Positions 1 through 7,370 of a stretch of DNA of 64,000 nucleotides are shown here, one piece after another (the first letter of the stretch is position 1; each line of letters opens with the position of its first letter). A program made the translations under genes and the position numbers. Source of the stretch: Streptomyces fungicidicus (GTDB lineage: Bacteria; Actinomycetota; Actinomycetes; Streptomycetales; Streptomycetaceae). Location: positions 5,629,501-5,693,500 of the forward strand of contig NZ_CP023407.1 in the NCBI RefSeq assembly GCF_003665435.1, written 5' to 3'. Below the pieces are notes generated by a model that was given only the letters and a program-made list of their open reading frames with translations, had not been told where the DNA came from and ran no database searches.

Positions 1-1
1 G

Positions 2-229
2 TACTCGAGCGCCATGGAACCGCTGCCGCCCGGCTCCACCCTGCTGCTGTACACCGACGGGCTGGTGGAGCGCCGCGACGAGGATCTCACCGTGGGCCTG
101 GAGCGGCTGCGGCACCACGCCTCGGAGGCGGTCAGCCGCCCGCTGCAGGACTTCTGCGACACACTGCTCACCGGCCAGCTCACCGTCGACAACGACGACG
201 ACGTGGCGATGCTGGTCCTGCGCCGGTAG
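2..229 (+). CDS. PP2C/SpoIIE-type serine phosphatase, C-terminal fragment
   Basis: This is the last 75 codons of a gene entering from the left edge. The residues LYTDGLVERRDEDL and the closing DDVAMLVLRR are the metal-binding end motifs of PP2C-like SpoIIE/RsbU phosphatases, which in actinomycetes dephosphorylate anti-sigma-factor antagonists or act behind sensor domains. The reading frame is open to the first base, and the internal ATG at 14 is not a credible start because it lies inside the conserved domain. The gene has no functional link to the peptide pathway and probably lies just outside the cluster. The family call is firm; the N-terminal sensor architecture is unknown because it is off the window. 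Confidence 0.75.
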   Translation, partial: YSSAMEPLPPGSTLLLYTDGLVERRDEDLTVGLERLRHHASEAVSRPLQDFCDTLLTGQLTVDNDDDVAMLVLRR

Positions 230-602
230 GAGCGTGCCGAGGAGCGCCACTCTGGCCGATTTTACCCTTGCTTTTCCATCGGGATTCGTTCTCCGGATTT
301 CCCGATCCGGCGCCGACGGCGAGACCGTTGGGATCACCAATACCCCGGAATTCCCGCCTCCGCCACCGTTGGGCAGCGACGGATCCTGTGATATTTCGAC
401 TACGCGCGGTGATGAATTGGCTCGGTGCCGGTCGCGCCCGGCTGTAGCAGTTCTGGAGCGCGTCTGGACATCGTCACGAGCGCTTGTGATTCTTGGTCCT
501 GTACACGCAAGCCGGCGCAACGTCCACGTTGCCCATCAGCGGTTATCGGCGGTCCACCGGCGCGACGGTGACCGCGGGCGGGTACTCATAGGGGGAACTG
601 CA
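230..602. other. Intergenic region upstream of the first regulator gene
   Basis: This 373-base stretch has no convincing gene. It is less GC-rich than its surroundings (for example 255-300 and 390-420), as expected of a promoter region. It contains a 7-bp-arm palindrome at 517-532 and a ribosome binding site (AGGGGGAA) just before the ATG at 603. An in-frame extension of the downstream gene back to 234 is possible on paper but has no conserved sequence. I see no StrR-type operator here, unlike the three divergent promoter regions of the cluster. Confidence 0.5.
517..532. promoter_or_regulatory. Short palindrome upstream of the StrR-like regulator
   Basis: GCAACGT-CC-ACGTTGC is a perfect 7-bp inverted repeat with a 2-bp centre. 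It ends 70 bp before the ATG at 603. Its position would suit an operator for control of the regulator gene, but the binding protein is unknown and one such palindrome could occur by chance. Confidence 0.3.
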
Positions 603-1616
603 ATGAATTACTCAAAAGCAGCGAGAGGAATGCCGACAGCCGGACAAGGTGCCGTTCGGGCGGCGCGCGTCGTCCGTGAAAGTCCGGCGGAATCAGAAAC
701 GGTCACAGTTCAGATAGCGTCGTTATTACCGGGTGAGTCGCTGCGCTCGAAAGGGATCGAGCAGAACCACGTCGCGGCACTCGCGGAGGTAGACGCGCCG
801 CTTCCGCCCATACTGGTGGACCGGAAGACGATGCGGGTCGTCGACGGGATGCACCGGCTCCTCGCGGCTCTGCTCAACGGACGGCAGACGATCGAGGCCG
901 AACTGTTCGACGGAACCGCGGATGAGGGATTCCTGCGCGCCGTCCGGGAGAACGTGGTGCACGGACTCCCGCTGTCGCAGGCGGACCGCCGGGCCGCCGC
1001 TGCGCGCATCATCGTGTCCCACCCGCATCTGTCGGACAGGGCGATCGCCCGGGCGTCCGGGCTCGGGGCGAAGACCGTCGCGGCCGTGCGGCGCAGTTCA
1101 ACTGCCGTCGTGCCGCAGTTGAACACCCGGGTGGGCCAGGACGGCAGGGTCCGGCCGCTGAACGGGGGCGAGGGGCGGCGCAGGGCCATGGCGGTACTGG
1201 CCGAACACCCCGACGCGTCCCTGCGCGAGGTCGCCCGTCTGTCCGGGGTGTCGCCCGCGACGGTCAGCGACGTACGCCGGCGGCTGGCCGCCGGCGAGTC
1301 GCCCCTGCCGTCGAGACGGGAACCGGCCGAACCGCGGACGGGCGCCGACTCCCACCGCAACCAGAGCTTCGTGGATCCCGTCCCGGTGCTGGAGAAGCTG
1401 CTGCGCGACCCCTCTCTGCGGCACAAGGAGGGCGGCCGCCAGCTGCTCCAGCTGCTCCGCCAGAACGCGGTCGGCGTGCAGGACCTGATGGAGCTGTCCG
1501 ACGCCGTGCCGTCCCACTGCAGGTCCCTGGTGATCCATCTCGCGCAGCAGTACCGGGACGCCTGGCAGTCCTTCGCGGAGAAGCTGGACGAGCCCGCCTG
1601 CGCCTGTCCCGGGTGA
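603..1616 (+). CDS. ParB/StrR-like pathway-specific transcriptional regulator
   Basis: A 337-residue DNA-binding protein of the StrR/Bbr/Tei15 type, a family that activates antibiotic clusters through inverted-repeat operators. The N-terminal half has the ParB-like core (LPPILVDRKTMRVVDGMHR, about residues 67-85). Two helix-turn-helix segments follow at about 144-163 and 205-227 (SLREVARLSGVSPATVSDVRRR). The ATG at 603 is chosen for its AGGGGGAA ribosome binding site. Leu41 and Leu42 are both encoded by TTA (723-728), the rare codon read only by the bldA tRNA, so translation should depend on development. A perfect StrR-type palindrome lies inside the coding sequence at 1096-1124. A paralogue sits at 3068-4048. 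It corresponds to orf22 of the enduracidin cluster as I recall it. Family assignment is strong; target genes are inferred. Confidence 0.88.
   Translation: MNYSKAARGMPTAGQGAVRAARVVRESPAESETVTVQIASLLPGESLRSKGIEQNHVAALAEVDAPLPPILVDRKTMRVVDGMHRLLAALLNGRQTIEAELFDGTADEGFLRAVRENVVHGLPLSQADRRAAAARIIVSHPHLSDRAIARASGLGAKTVAAVRRSSTAVVPQLNTRVGQDGRVRPLNGGEGRRRAMAVLAEHPDASLREVARLSGVSPATVSDVRRRLAAGESPLPSRREPAEPRTGADSHRNQSFVDPVPVLEKLLRDPSLRHKEGGRQLLQLLRQNAVGVQDLMELSDAVPSHCRSLVIHLAQQYRDAWQSFAEKLDEPACACPG
1096..1124. promoter_or_regulatory. StrR-type operator inside the regulator gene
   Basis: GTTCAACTG-N11-CAGTTGAAC is a perfect 9-bp inverted repeat with the spacing of the sites at 8643 and 8738. It lies about 490 bp inside the coding sequence, where it encodes part of SSTAVVPQLN between the two helix-turn-helix motifs. 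It could be an autoregulatory site or roadblock. However, a QLN-x-RVG motif is, as I recall, common in this protein family, so part of the right arm may be protein-constrained. Confidence 0.45.
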
Positions 1617-1651
1617 CGAACGGGCGGCACGGACCCGTTCACCGGACATGA

Positions 1652-1685
1652 CCGGCGGCGCGCCGCGTTCACGGCGCGCCGCCGG
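1652..1685. terminator. Bidirectional hairpin between convergent genes
   Basis: A perfect 14-bp GC-rich stem (1652-1665 with 1672-1685) closes a 6-base loop. It lies between the end of the regulator (1616) and the end of the reverse-strand dehydrogenase (1749). No T-tract follows, which is usual for Streptomyces terminators. Confidence 0.7.
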
Positions 1686-1748
1686 CACTCCCACGGCACC
1701 CGGACCACCGCCGCGTATCCGGCGGACCCGGGCCCGGGCGGGCCGGAT

Positions 1749-2837
1749 TCAGCGGGCGGGGGCCCAGGTGCCACCCGATTCCAGCCACCGGGAGAGCTCC
1801 GCCGCCGAGTCCTTGCGCACGACCAGTTCGACGAGGCCGCGGGTCTGGTCCTGACCGTGCTCGATGCGGACGTCCTCGATGTTGACGCCCAAGTCGCCGA
1901 TCGACGTGAACAGTTCGGCCAGGGCGCCGGGCTTGTCGGAGATGGTCACCGAGACGGTCGCGAGCTCCGTCCGGCGCGTACCGGGTTTGCGCACGATCCT
2001 GGCGCACCCCCGGTTCCCCTCCCGCAACAGCTCCTCGAGCTCCTCCTGCGCGCGGCGGCGGACCAGCGGGTCGGCGTCGGAGACGGCGCGCAGCGCGCCG
2101 ACGGCCCGGCCCAGGCCGGCGGCGAGGGAGTCGAGAACGTCCGCCACGGCCGTGGCGTTGGAACGCAGGATGTCCCCCCAGAGCCGGGCGTCACCGGCCG
2201 CGATCCGGGTGACGTCGGCGACGCCCTGCCCCGCCAGCCGGACGCTGTCCTCCGCCGCGTGCTCCAGCCGCGCGGCGAGCAGGGAGGAGAGCCGATGGGG
2301 CGCGTGCGAGACGAGGGCCACCGCGTGGTCGTGCACACCGGCGTCCATGACCACCGGCATGCCGTCGCACAACGACACCATCTCCAGGGCGGTGTTCAGC
2401 ACGTCCTGCCCGGTCAGCTCCGACGGGGTGAGCACCCAGGGGCGCCCCTCGAAGAGGTCCGCCCGGGCGGCGAGCGGCCCGGAACGCTCGGTGCCGGCCA
2501 GCGGATGGCTTCCTATGTAGCTGGCCGGGTCGGCCCGCATCGCGCGCACGTCGTCGTGCGGGACCTTCTTGACGCTGGCGACATCGAGGTAGGCTCGGGC
2601 CAGCCCGCTCTCCTGTGCGCGCGCGAGCACGCGTCCGACCTGTGCCGGGGGCACGGCCAGCACCGCCAGGTCGACCTGACGGTCCGGTCTCTCCAGGGAT
2701 CCCGCGCCCATCGCCTCCGCCGTCCTGGCGGCGTTCCGGTCGACGTCCTCCAGGTGCACGCCGACCCCGCGGCGGGTCAGCGCGAGAGCGACGGACGTGC
2801 CGATGGCCCCGGTGCCGATGACTGTGGTGGTCCTCAA
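1749..2837 (-). CDS. Prephenate dehydrogenase with C-terminal ACT domain
   Basis: This TyrA-family enzyme oxidises and decarboxylates prephenate to 4-hydroxyphenylpyruvate with NAD(P), the first committed step to Hpg. The N-terminal Rossmann motif VIGTGAIGTSVALAL is followed by the dehydrogenase body (IGSHPLAGTERSG). A C-terminal ACT domain of about 65 residues (VSVTISDKPGALAELFTSIGDLG...) is usually an amino-acid-sensing module. No ATG is available. I prefer the TTG at 2837 because a GGGGG ribosome binding site precedes it and the protein then begins directly with the Rossmann strand, giving 362 residues. A TTG at 2879 would add 14 residues but has no visible ribosome binding site. The gene is transcribed divergently from the second regulator across a StrR-type operator at 2953-2981. 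Confidence 0.88.
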   Translation of the reverse strand: MRTTTVIGTGAIGTSVALALTRRGVGVHLEDVDRNAARTAEAMGAGSLERPDRQVDLAVLAVPPAQVGRVLARAQESGLARAYLDVASVKKVPHDDVRAMRADPASYIGSHPLAGTERSGPLAARADLFEGRPWVLTPSELTGQDVLNTALEMVSLCDGMPVVMDAGVHDHAVALVSHAPHRLSSLLAARLEHAAEDSVRLAGQGVADVTRIAAGDARLWGDILRSNATAVADVLDSLAAGLGRAVGALRAVSDADPLVRRRAQEELEELLREGNRGCARIVRKPGTRRTELATVSVTISDKPGALAELFTSIGDLGVNIEDVRIEHGQDQTRGLVELVVRKDSAAELSRWLESGGTWAPAR

Positions 2838-3067
2838 CGCGCGCCCCCAGGTGCGGTGATCCGAAATCGGCTCGGACAAGTGCCGTGCCCGGCACGGGAA
2901 AAGGGAATTCCCATGGCGCCGTGCGCCGCCAATTTAACGCTTCGGCGCGCATGTTCAACTGCGGCGTCGCAGCGGTCGAACACAGTAGCGGTACACCGGA
3001 CCATTGAGGCATCGTGCTCAGTTGGCGACACCGGGTCGGATAAACGCCGGAATCCGAGGAGTTGACG
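2838..3067. other. Divergent promoter region, dehydrogenase / second regulator
   Basis: 230 bases separate the two divergent starts. The stretch is AT-richer near 2925-2960 and contains the StrR-type inverted repeat at 2953-2981. The GAGGAG sequence at 3056-3061 is the ribosome binding site for the TTG at 3068. No small gene is supported. Confidence 0.6.
2953..2981. promoter_or_regulatory. StrR-type operator in divergent promoter
   Basis: GTTCAACTG-N11-CGGTCGAAC matches the StrR-family pattern GTTCRACTG-N11-CAGTCGAAC with one arm mismatch. It lies 116 bp from the dehydrogenase start and 87 bp from the start of the second regulator, so one site could control both. The same pattern recurs at 8643, 8738 and 18040. 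Confidence 0.7.
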
Positions 3068-4048
3068 TTGCAGTCAGCGCTGAGACACGACGACCTGCAT
3101 CCGATAGAAGAAGTGGAAATAAGTTCGCTCTCCACCGACGGCTCCCCGCGGATCGACGGGGAGAGTCCCGAGCACGTGGAAATGCTGGCCGCCGCCGACA
3201 CCGCGCTTCCACCGATCATGGTGCACCGCCGCACCGGGCGGGTCATCGACGGCATGCACCGGCTGCGCGCCGCGATGCTGACGGGCCGTACGACGATCGC
3301 GGTGAGGTTCTTCGACGGCACCGAGGAGGACGCCTTCGTCCTCGCCGTGAAGTCGAACATCGCGCACGGACTGCCGCTGTCCGCCGCCGACCGCCGGCGG
3401 GCCGCCGGGCGCATCATGGCCACCCATCCCCGGTGGTCGGACCGGATGATCGCCTCGGTGGTCGGCACCTCCGCCAGGACGGTCGCCGAGATCCGCCGCG
3501 ACGCCGGCGCCGCCGGGGCGGGGGAGCCCACCCGCATCGGCCGGGACGGCAGGGTACGGCCCGTCGACGTGAGCGAGGGCCGCAGACTGGCCCACGACAT
3601 GATCGTCCGCGACCCGGGCCTGTCGCTGCGCCAGGTCGCCCGCGCCGCCGGGATCTCGCCGGAGACCGTCAGGGACGTCAGACACCGGATGCTCCGCGGT
3701 GAGGACCCGGTGCCCGCGCCGCGGCCGCGGACCCTGGTGGAGCGCGGCGCGGACCGCCGGGCGGAGCCGGCCGGGAAGGCCGCCGCGCCGTGCGGGACGG
3801 AGCCGCCGCCCGCCGTCGTGATGAAGCGGCTGAGGGCCGATCCGGCGCTGCGTCTCAACGAGAACGGACGCGACCTGCTGCGGCTTCTGGATATCCACAC
3901 GGTCCGGCTGGAGGACTGGAACCGCATTATCGAAAGCGTGCCGCCGCACCGTCTGGAGACGGTGGCGCAGCTGGCACGCTCCTGCGCCGACAAATGGTCC
4001 GAGATCGCGTCACGCATCGAAAGCAACGCATCACATCTGGCCGGGTGA
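3068..4048 (+). CDS. Second ParB/StrR-like transcriptional regulator
   Basis: A 326-residue paralogue of the protein at 603-1616. Shared blocks include ALPPIMVHRRTGRVIDGMHR (about residues 46-65), HGLPLSAADRR (about 100-110), GRDGRVRPV (about 158-166) and a helix-turn-helix LRQVARAAGISPETVRDVRHR (about 187-207). The TTG at 3068 is chosen because GAGGAG (3056-3061) sits six bases upstream; the in-frame TTG at 3062 abuts that site and is too close. It has no TTA codons, unlike its paralogue. It is followed after 78 bases by hmaS, probably in one transcript, and its promoter carries a StrR-type operator. It is the counterpart of orf24 of the enduracidin cluster as I recall it. Whether it activates or antagonises the other regulator cannot be read from sequence. 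Confidence 0.87.
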   Translation: MQSALRHDDLHPIEEVEISSLSTDGSPRIDGESPEHVEMLAAADTALPPIMVHRRTGRVIDGMHRLRAAMLTGRTTIAVRFFDGTEEDAFVLAVKSNIAHGLPLSAADRRRAAGRIMATHPRWSDRMIASVVGTSARTVAEIRRDAGAAGAGEPTRIGRDGRVRPVDVSEGRRLAHDMIVRDPGLSLRQVARAAGISPETVRDVRHRMLRGEDPVPAPRPRTLVERGADRRAEPAGKAAAPCGTEPPPAVVMKRLRADPALRLNENGRDLLRLLDIHTVRLEDWNRIIESVPPHRLETVAQLARSCADKWSEIASRIESNASHLAG

Positions 4049-4126
4049 ACGAGGAAACACACGAATCCTTCGAGGAGCCGTCGGAGAAAGCGGGACGGCC
4101 CGTCGGAACACCCTTGTGGAGGGGCA

Positions 4127-5197
4127 ATGGAGATACGGTCGATCGATCACGTCGAATTGTTCGTCGAGGACGCCCAGGACACGGCCGGCAGGCTGTGCGA
4201 CTCCTTCGGCTTCGTCCGCGTGGGCCGCGGCGCCGGGACCACCGGACTGCGCGGCTGCGAGTCCGTCCTGCTGCGCCAGAACGACATCGCCCTGCTGCTG
4301 ACCACGGCCACCGACGCCGACCACCGTGCCGCCGAGTACGTGAAGCAGCACGGGGACGGGGTCGCGGTGATCGGCATCGGGGTGGACGACGCGCGCGCCG
4401 CCTACGCCGAGGCCGTGCGGCGCGGAGCCGTCCCGGTCGCCGCGCCCGAGGAGTTCGGGCCCGCCGGCGCCCGTGTCGTCTTCGCCTCGGTGGCGGGATT
4501 CGGCGACGTGGAGCACCGCTTCGTCTCCCGGGAGGACCCCGGAGCGCCGTTCGCGCCCTTCATCGAGGAGACCGGCGCCCACGGCTCCGGGGGCATGCTG
4601 AAGCGGGTCGACCACTTCGCGGTCTGCGTCCCGGCCGGCGAACTCGACGGGACCGTCCGCCGCTACCAGGAGGTGTTCGGCCTCAGCCAGACCTTCGAGG
4701 AGCGGATCGTCGTCGGCTCGCAGGCCATGGACTCCAAGGTCGTGCAGAGCGACCGCGGCGCGGTGACGTTCACCGTCATCGAGCCGGACACCACCCGCGC
4801 ACCCGGCCAGATCGACGCGTTCGTGGCCTCCCACGGCGGGGCCGGTGTGCAGCACGTCGCGTTCCTCACTGAGGACATCACCACCGCGGTGCGCACCTGC
4901 ACCGGGCGCGGGGTCCGCTTCCTCACCACGCCGCCGAGCTACTACGAGATGCTGCCGGGGCGGCTGGGCCCGGTCGGCGTACCCGTGGAGGAGCTCAGCG
5001 CGCTCAACATCCTGGCCGACCGCGACCCGTCCGGGATCATGCTGCAGATCTTCACCGAGTCGACGCACCCGAGGCGGACCCTGTTCTGGGAACTGATCGA
5101 CCGCCGCGGCGCGCAGACCTTCGGCAGCAACAACATCCAGGCCCTGTACGAGGCCGTGGAGCGCCAGCAGGCGGCGGAGGCGGCCGACCAGGAATGA
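4127..5197 (+). CDS. hmaS: 4-Hydroxymandelate synthase
   Basis: A 356-residue non-haem Fe(II) dioxygenase that converts 4-hydroxyphenylpyruvate to 4-hydroxymandelate, the second Hpg step. It belongs to the vicinal-oxygen-chelate fold shared with 4-hydroxyphenylpyruvate dioxygenase. The iron ligands are visible as His163 (RVDHFAVCV), His243 (VQHVAFLTED) and Glu322 (LFWELIDRR); these align with the known ligands of Amycolatopsis HmaS. Hydroxymandelate synthase rather than homogentisate synthase is favoured by context, because Hmo-HpgT and several Hpg-specific A domains are in the same cluster. The ATG at 4127 has a strong TGGAGGGGC ribosome binding site. It ends convergently with endR against a long hairpin. 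Confidence 0.92.
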   Translation: MEIRSIDHVELFVEDAQDTAGRLCDSFGFVRVGRGAGTTGLRGCESVLLRQNDIALLLTTATDADHRAAEYVKQHGDGVAVIGIGVDDARAAYAEAVRRGAVPVAAPEEFGPAGARVVFASVAGFGDVEHRFVSREDPGAPFAPFIEETGAHGSGGMLKRVDHFAVCVPAGELDGTVRRYQEVFGLSQTFEERIVVGSQAMDSKVVQSDRGAVTFTVIEPDTTRAPGQIDAFVASHGGAGVQHVAFLTEDITTAVRTCTGRGVRFLTTPPSYYEMLPGRLGPVGVPVEELSALNILADRDPSGIMLQIFTESTHPRRTLFWELIDRRGAQTFGSNNIQALYEAVERQQAAEAADQE

Positions 5198-5204
5198 GGA
5201 AGCT

Positions 5205-5264
5205 CCCCGCAGACGCGTGTGGACCCGGAGGACACGCCCTCCGGGTCCACACGCGTCTGCGGGG
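5205..5264. terminator. Bidirectional terminator, 27-bp perfect stem
   Basis: A perfect 27-bp inverted repeat (5205-5231 with 5238-5264) and a 6-base loop start 7 bases after the hmaS stop and end 10 bases before the endR stop. This is the longest hairpin in the window and should stop transcription from both sides. Confidence 0.85.
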
Positions 5265-5274
5265 CCAGCGTCGG

Positions 5275-6114
5275 CTACGCCCCGAGGAGCCGGCCGCCGT
5301 GCAGCGTCTCCCCGTACGCGAACACATGGCCGGCCCCCACCTCCACGGGCGCGAGCAGTGCCAGATCCGTGCCCGGACGGCCGGAGAGGGCGAGCCGGCC
5401 GGGACCGCTCCAGACCGGTGAGAACTCGACGCCGCTCACCTCCGAGGCGACCAGGCGGGGCCGTGGCGGGGCGTCGGACGGCACCCACCGCGGAAGGACG
5501 AGACTGTGCGCCAGCGGGACGTCGTGCAGCGCGGGCGGCCGCTCGGAGCGGCGCTCGACCGTGACCGACGCCTCGGCGGTGAGCCGGCCGTGGACGGAGA
5601 GCGCGCCGTCGAAGCGGCCCCCGGGAGCGAGCCGTGAGCCCGCCCGGCCGACGGTCACCGGCCTGGTCTGGTGGATGGCGCCGAACTGCTTGGGCATGCC
5701 CTGGACCCAGCCGCGCACCATCGGCACGGGCTGGTCGACCCAGGCGAACGGGCAGCGCGCCATCGGCCGGCCCTCGAACGCGCACCCGAGGAGGATCAGG
5801 AACTCCGAGAACCGGCAGACGGCCGGGTCGGCCAGCTCCGCGCCGTCCTCGGAGCACCACTGCCAGGTGGCGAACACGGCGGCCGCCGCACCCGGATCCG
5901 CTCCCGCGTCCAGGCCCGGCGGCAGGAAACGCCGTGCGGCGTCGGGGTCGACACGGTAGTCGACCATGAGGATCTCGCCGGAGAAGTGCCACGGCGGAGG
6001 CGTGAGCATCGACGCCTGCCCCGAAGGGGACAGGGGAAGGCTGTAGCCGATGGGCCCGGCGGCCCCGGCCGCGTCCGGATCCGTCGGATGTGTGTGCCCG
6101 GTGGTGGCCGTCAT
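5275..6114 (-). CDS. endR: EndR, acetoacetate-decarboxylase-like enzyme of enduracididine formation (MppR homologue)
   Basis: A 279-residue member of the acetoacetate decarboxylase superfamily. Its mannopeptimycin homologue MppR acts on 4-hydroxy-2-ketoarginine and is thought to form the cyclic guanidine ring of 2-ketoenduracididine rather than decarboxylate. The family Schiff-base lysine is probably Lys142, in QGMPKQFGAIHQTR. The start ATG (6114-6112) overlaps the endQ stop as ATGA, so the gene is translationally coupled and last in the endP-endQ-endR operon. The N-terminal 20 residues are low-complexity and not conserved. Function rests on homology to MppR, on the endP/endQ context and on the two End-type A domains in EndC. 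Confidence 0.88.
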   Translation of the reverse strand: MTATTGHTHPTDPDAAGAAGPIGYSLPLSPSGQASMLTPPPWHFSGEILMVDYRVDPDAARRFLPPGLDAGADPGAAAAVFATWQWCSEDGAELADPAVCRFSEFLILLGCAFEGRPMARCPFAWVDQPVPMVRGWVQGMPKQFGAIHQTRPVTVGRAGSRLAPGGRFDGALSVHGRLTAEASVTVERRSERPPALHDVPLAHSLVLPRWVPSDAPPRPRLVASEVSGVEFSPVWSGPGRLALSGRPGTDLALLAPVEVGAGHVFAYGETLHGGRLLGA

Positions 6115-7370
6115 GGGTTCCCTCCGATCTGCCGGTCCGGCGGGCCGCCGGACCATGCCTGGGTCAGCCGTCGAGCGGCGCGTTCGAGCAGCGGGGGCGG
6201 ATTGAAGCTGTAGGCCAGGCGCACGCTCGGCTCCCGTGTGCCGCCGAAGCGCGAACCCGCGGTGACGCGCACACCCGCCCGCTCCGCACGGGCGAGCAGT
6301 TCGTCCTCGCCGAGCCCGGTGCCGCACCGGAGCCAGAGGAAGAACCCGCCCTCCGGACGGCTGATCCGCACCGGGAGGTCCGCCGCCTCCCGCAGCGCGT
6401 CGAGGAGGGCGTCGCGCCGCGCCCTCAGACCCGCCCGCAACATTTCCAGATGCCGGTCGTAGCCGCCGTCGGACAGCAGCCCTGCGACGGCGAGCGAGGT
6501 GATGTGGTTGAGCGACCCGCCGCTGCGGAACAGCCCGTGCGACGCGATCCGTTCGGCCAGTGCCGGCTCCGTCACCAGCCAGCCCAGCCGGAGCCCCGGC
6601 CCCAGGGTCTTGGAGAAGCTGCCCAGCCGCACCACGCCCCGGTGTCCGGCGAGGGCCGCCAGTGGCGGCGGGGCCGGGGGACCGTCCGTCAGGCCCAGTT
6701 CGCCGTAGGCGTCGTCCTCGACGACCAGGACGCCGTGCTCCGCCGCCGCCTCCAGCAGCCGCAGCCGGCGCTCCAGCGGCATGGTGGCGCCCGTCGGATT
6801 GTGGTGGGTCGGGGTGAGGTACACGAACGCGGTGCGGCCGGTGCCGCCTTCGCCGCCCCGCGCGGTCCCGGCGAGGGCGCGCCGGAGCGCCTCCGGCACC
6901 ATGCCCGACGCGTCGAGGGCGACCCGCCTCAGGCGCAGCGCGCAGTCCCCGAGGATGCGCTGCCCGAGGTCGTAGCCGAGGCCCTCCACGAGCACCGTGT
7001 CGCCGGGCCTCGCGAGGGTGGTCGCCAGCAGGTGGAGCGCCTGGGACGTGCCCGCCGTGACGACCACGTGCTCCGGCCCGCACGGGGACCGCCCCCGCAC
7101 GGTGGCCCGGGCGGCCAGCTCGGCGCGCAGGGGCAGGGCGCCCGGATCGTGTCCGTAGCCCAGTGCCGCCGCTCCGTACTCCTCCAGCGCGCGTGCGTAG
7201 GCGTCCCGCACCAGCCCCACCGGCAGCAGCGCCGGTTCGAGGTAGCCGGGCCCCAGGTCGAGGACGCCCGCGGGGGCGACCTCCTGCACCACACCGCGAC
7301 GCCACCGCCGCGTGTGCGACAACGGGCGGGCCGTGCCGTACGGCAGGGTCCCCTCGCCGGCAGCGGTCAT
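6111..7370 (-). CDS. endQ: EndQ, PLP-dependent aminotransferase of enduracididine formation (MppQ homologue)
   Basis: A 419-residue fold-type I aminotransferase that probably transaminates 2-ketoenduracididine to L-enduracididine. Visible motifs are TAGTSQALHLL (about 105-115), YLTPTHHNPTGATMP (about 184-198), VVEDDAYGEL (about 216-225) and the PLP lysine Lys254 in SFSKTLGPGLRLGW. The start at 7370 is preferred over an ATG at 7409 because it overlaps the endP stop as TGATG, typical of coupled genes. No MocR-type DNA-binding domain is attached, although the catalytic part resembles that family. Gene order and coupling with endP and endR support the role. Confidence 0.88.
   Translation of the reverse strand: MTAAGEGTLPYGTARPLSHTRRWRRGVVQEVAPAGVLDLGPGYLEPALLPVGLVRDAYARALEEYGAAALGYGHDPGALPLRAELAARATVRGRSPCGPEHVVVTAGTSQALHLLATTLARPGDTVLVEGLGYDLGQRILGDCALRLRRVALDASGMVPEALRRALAGTARGGEGGTGRTAFVYLTPTHHNPTGATMPLERRLRLLEAAAEHGVLVVEDDAYGELGLTDGPPAPPPLAALAGHRGVVRLGSFSKTLGPGLRLGWLVTEPALAERIASHGLFRSGGSLNHITSLAVAGLLSDGGYDRHLEMLRAGLRARRDALLDALREAADLPVRISRPEGGFFLWLRCGTGLGEDELLARAERAGVRVTAGSRFGGTREPSVRLAYSFNPPPLLERAARRLTQAWSGGPPDRQIGGNP

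Noticed and set aside
293..310. CCGGAT-N6-ATCCGG hairpin after the phosphatase gene
   Set aside because: A 6-bp stem is too weak to call a terminator in DNA of this GC content.
710..1774. Antisense frames over the first regulator
   Set aside because: Low-complexity Arg/Ser-rich translation with no conserved motif; the sense frame encodes a clear ParB/StrR-like protein.
3062..3067. TTG at 3062 as start of the second regulator
   Set aside because: It directly touches the GAGGAG ribosome binding site; the TTG at 3068 has proper spacing.
5205..5264. Perfect 27-bp inverted repeat considered as an insertion-sequence end or CRISPR-like unit
   Set aside because: It is a single hairpin exactly between two convergent stops, with no transposase and no repeated spacers, so it is a terminator.
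4031..7305. Long reverse frames spanning hmaS to endQ
   Set aside because: Only the endR part (5275-6114) is a real protein; the upstream extension of that frame runs through endQ and is an artefact.
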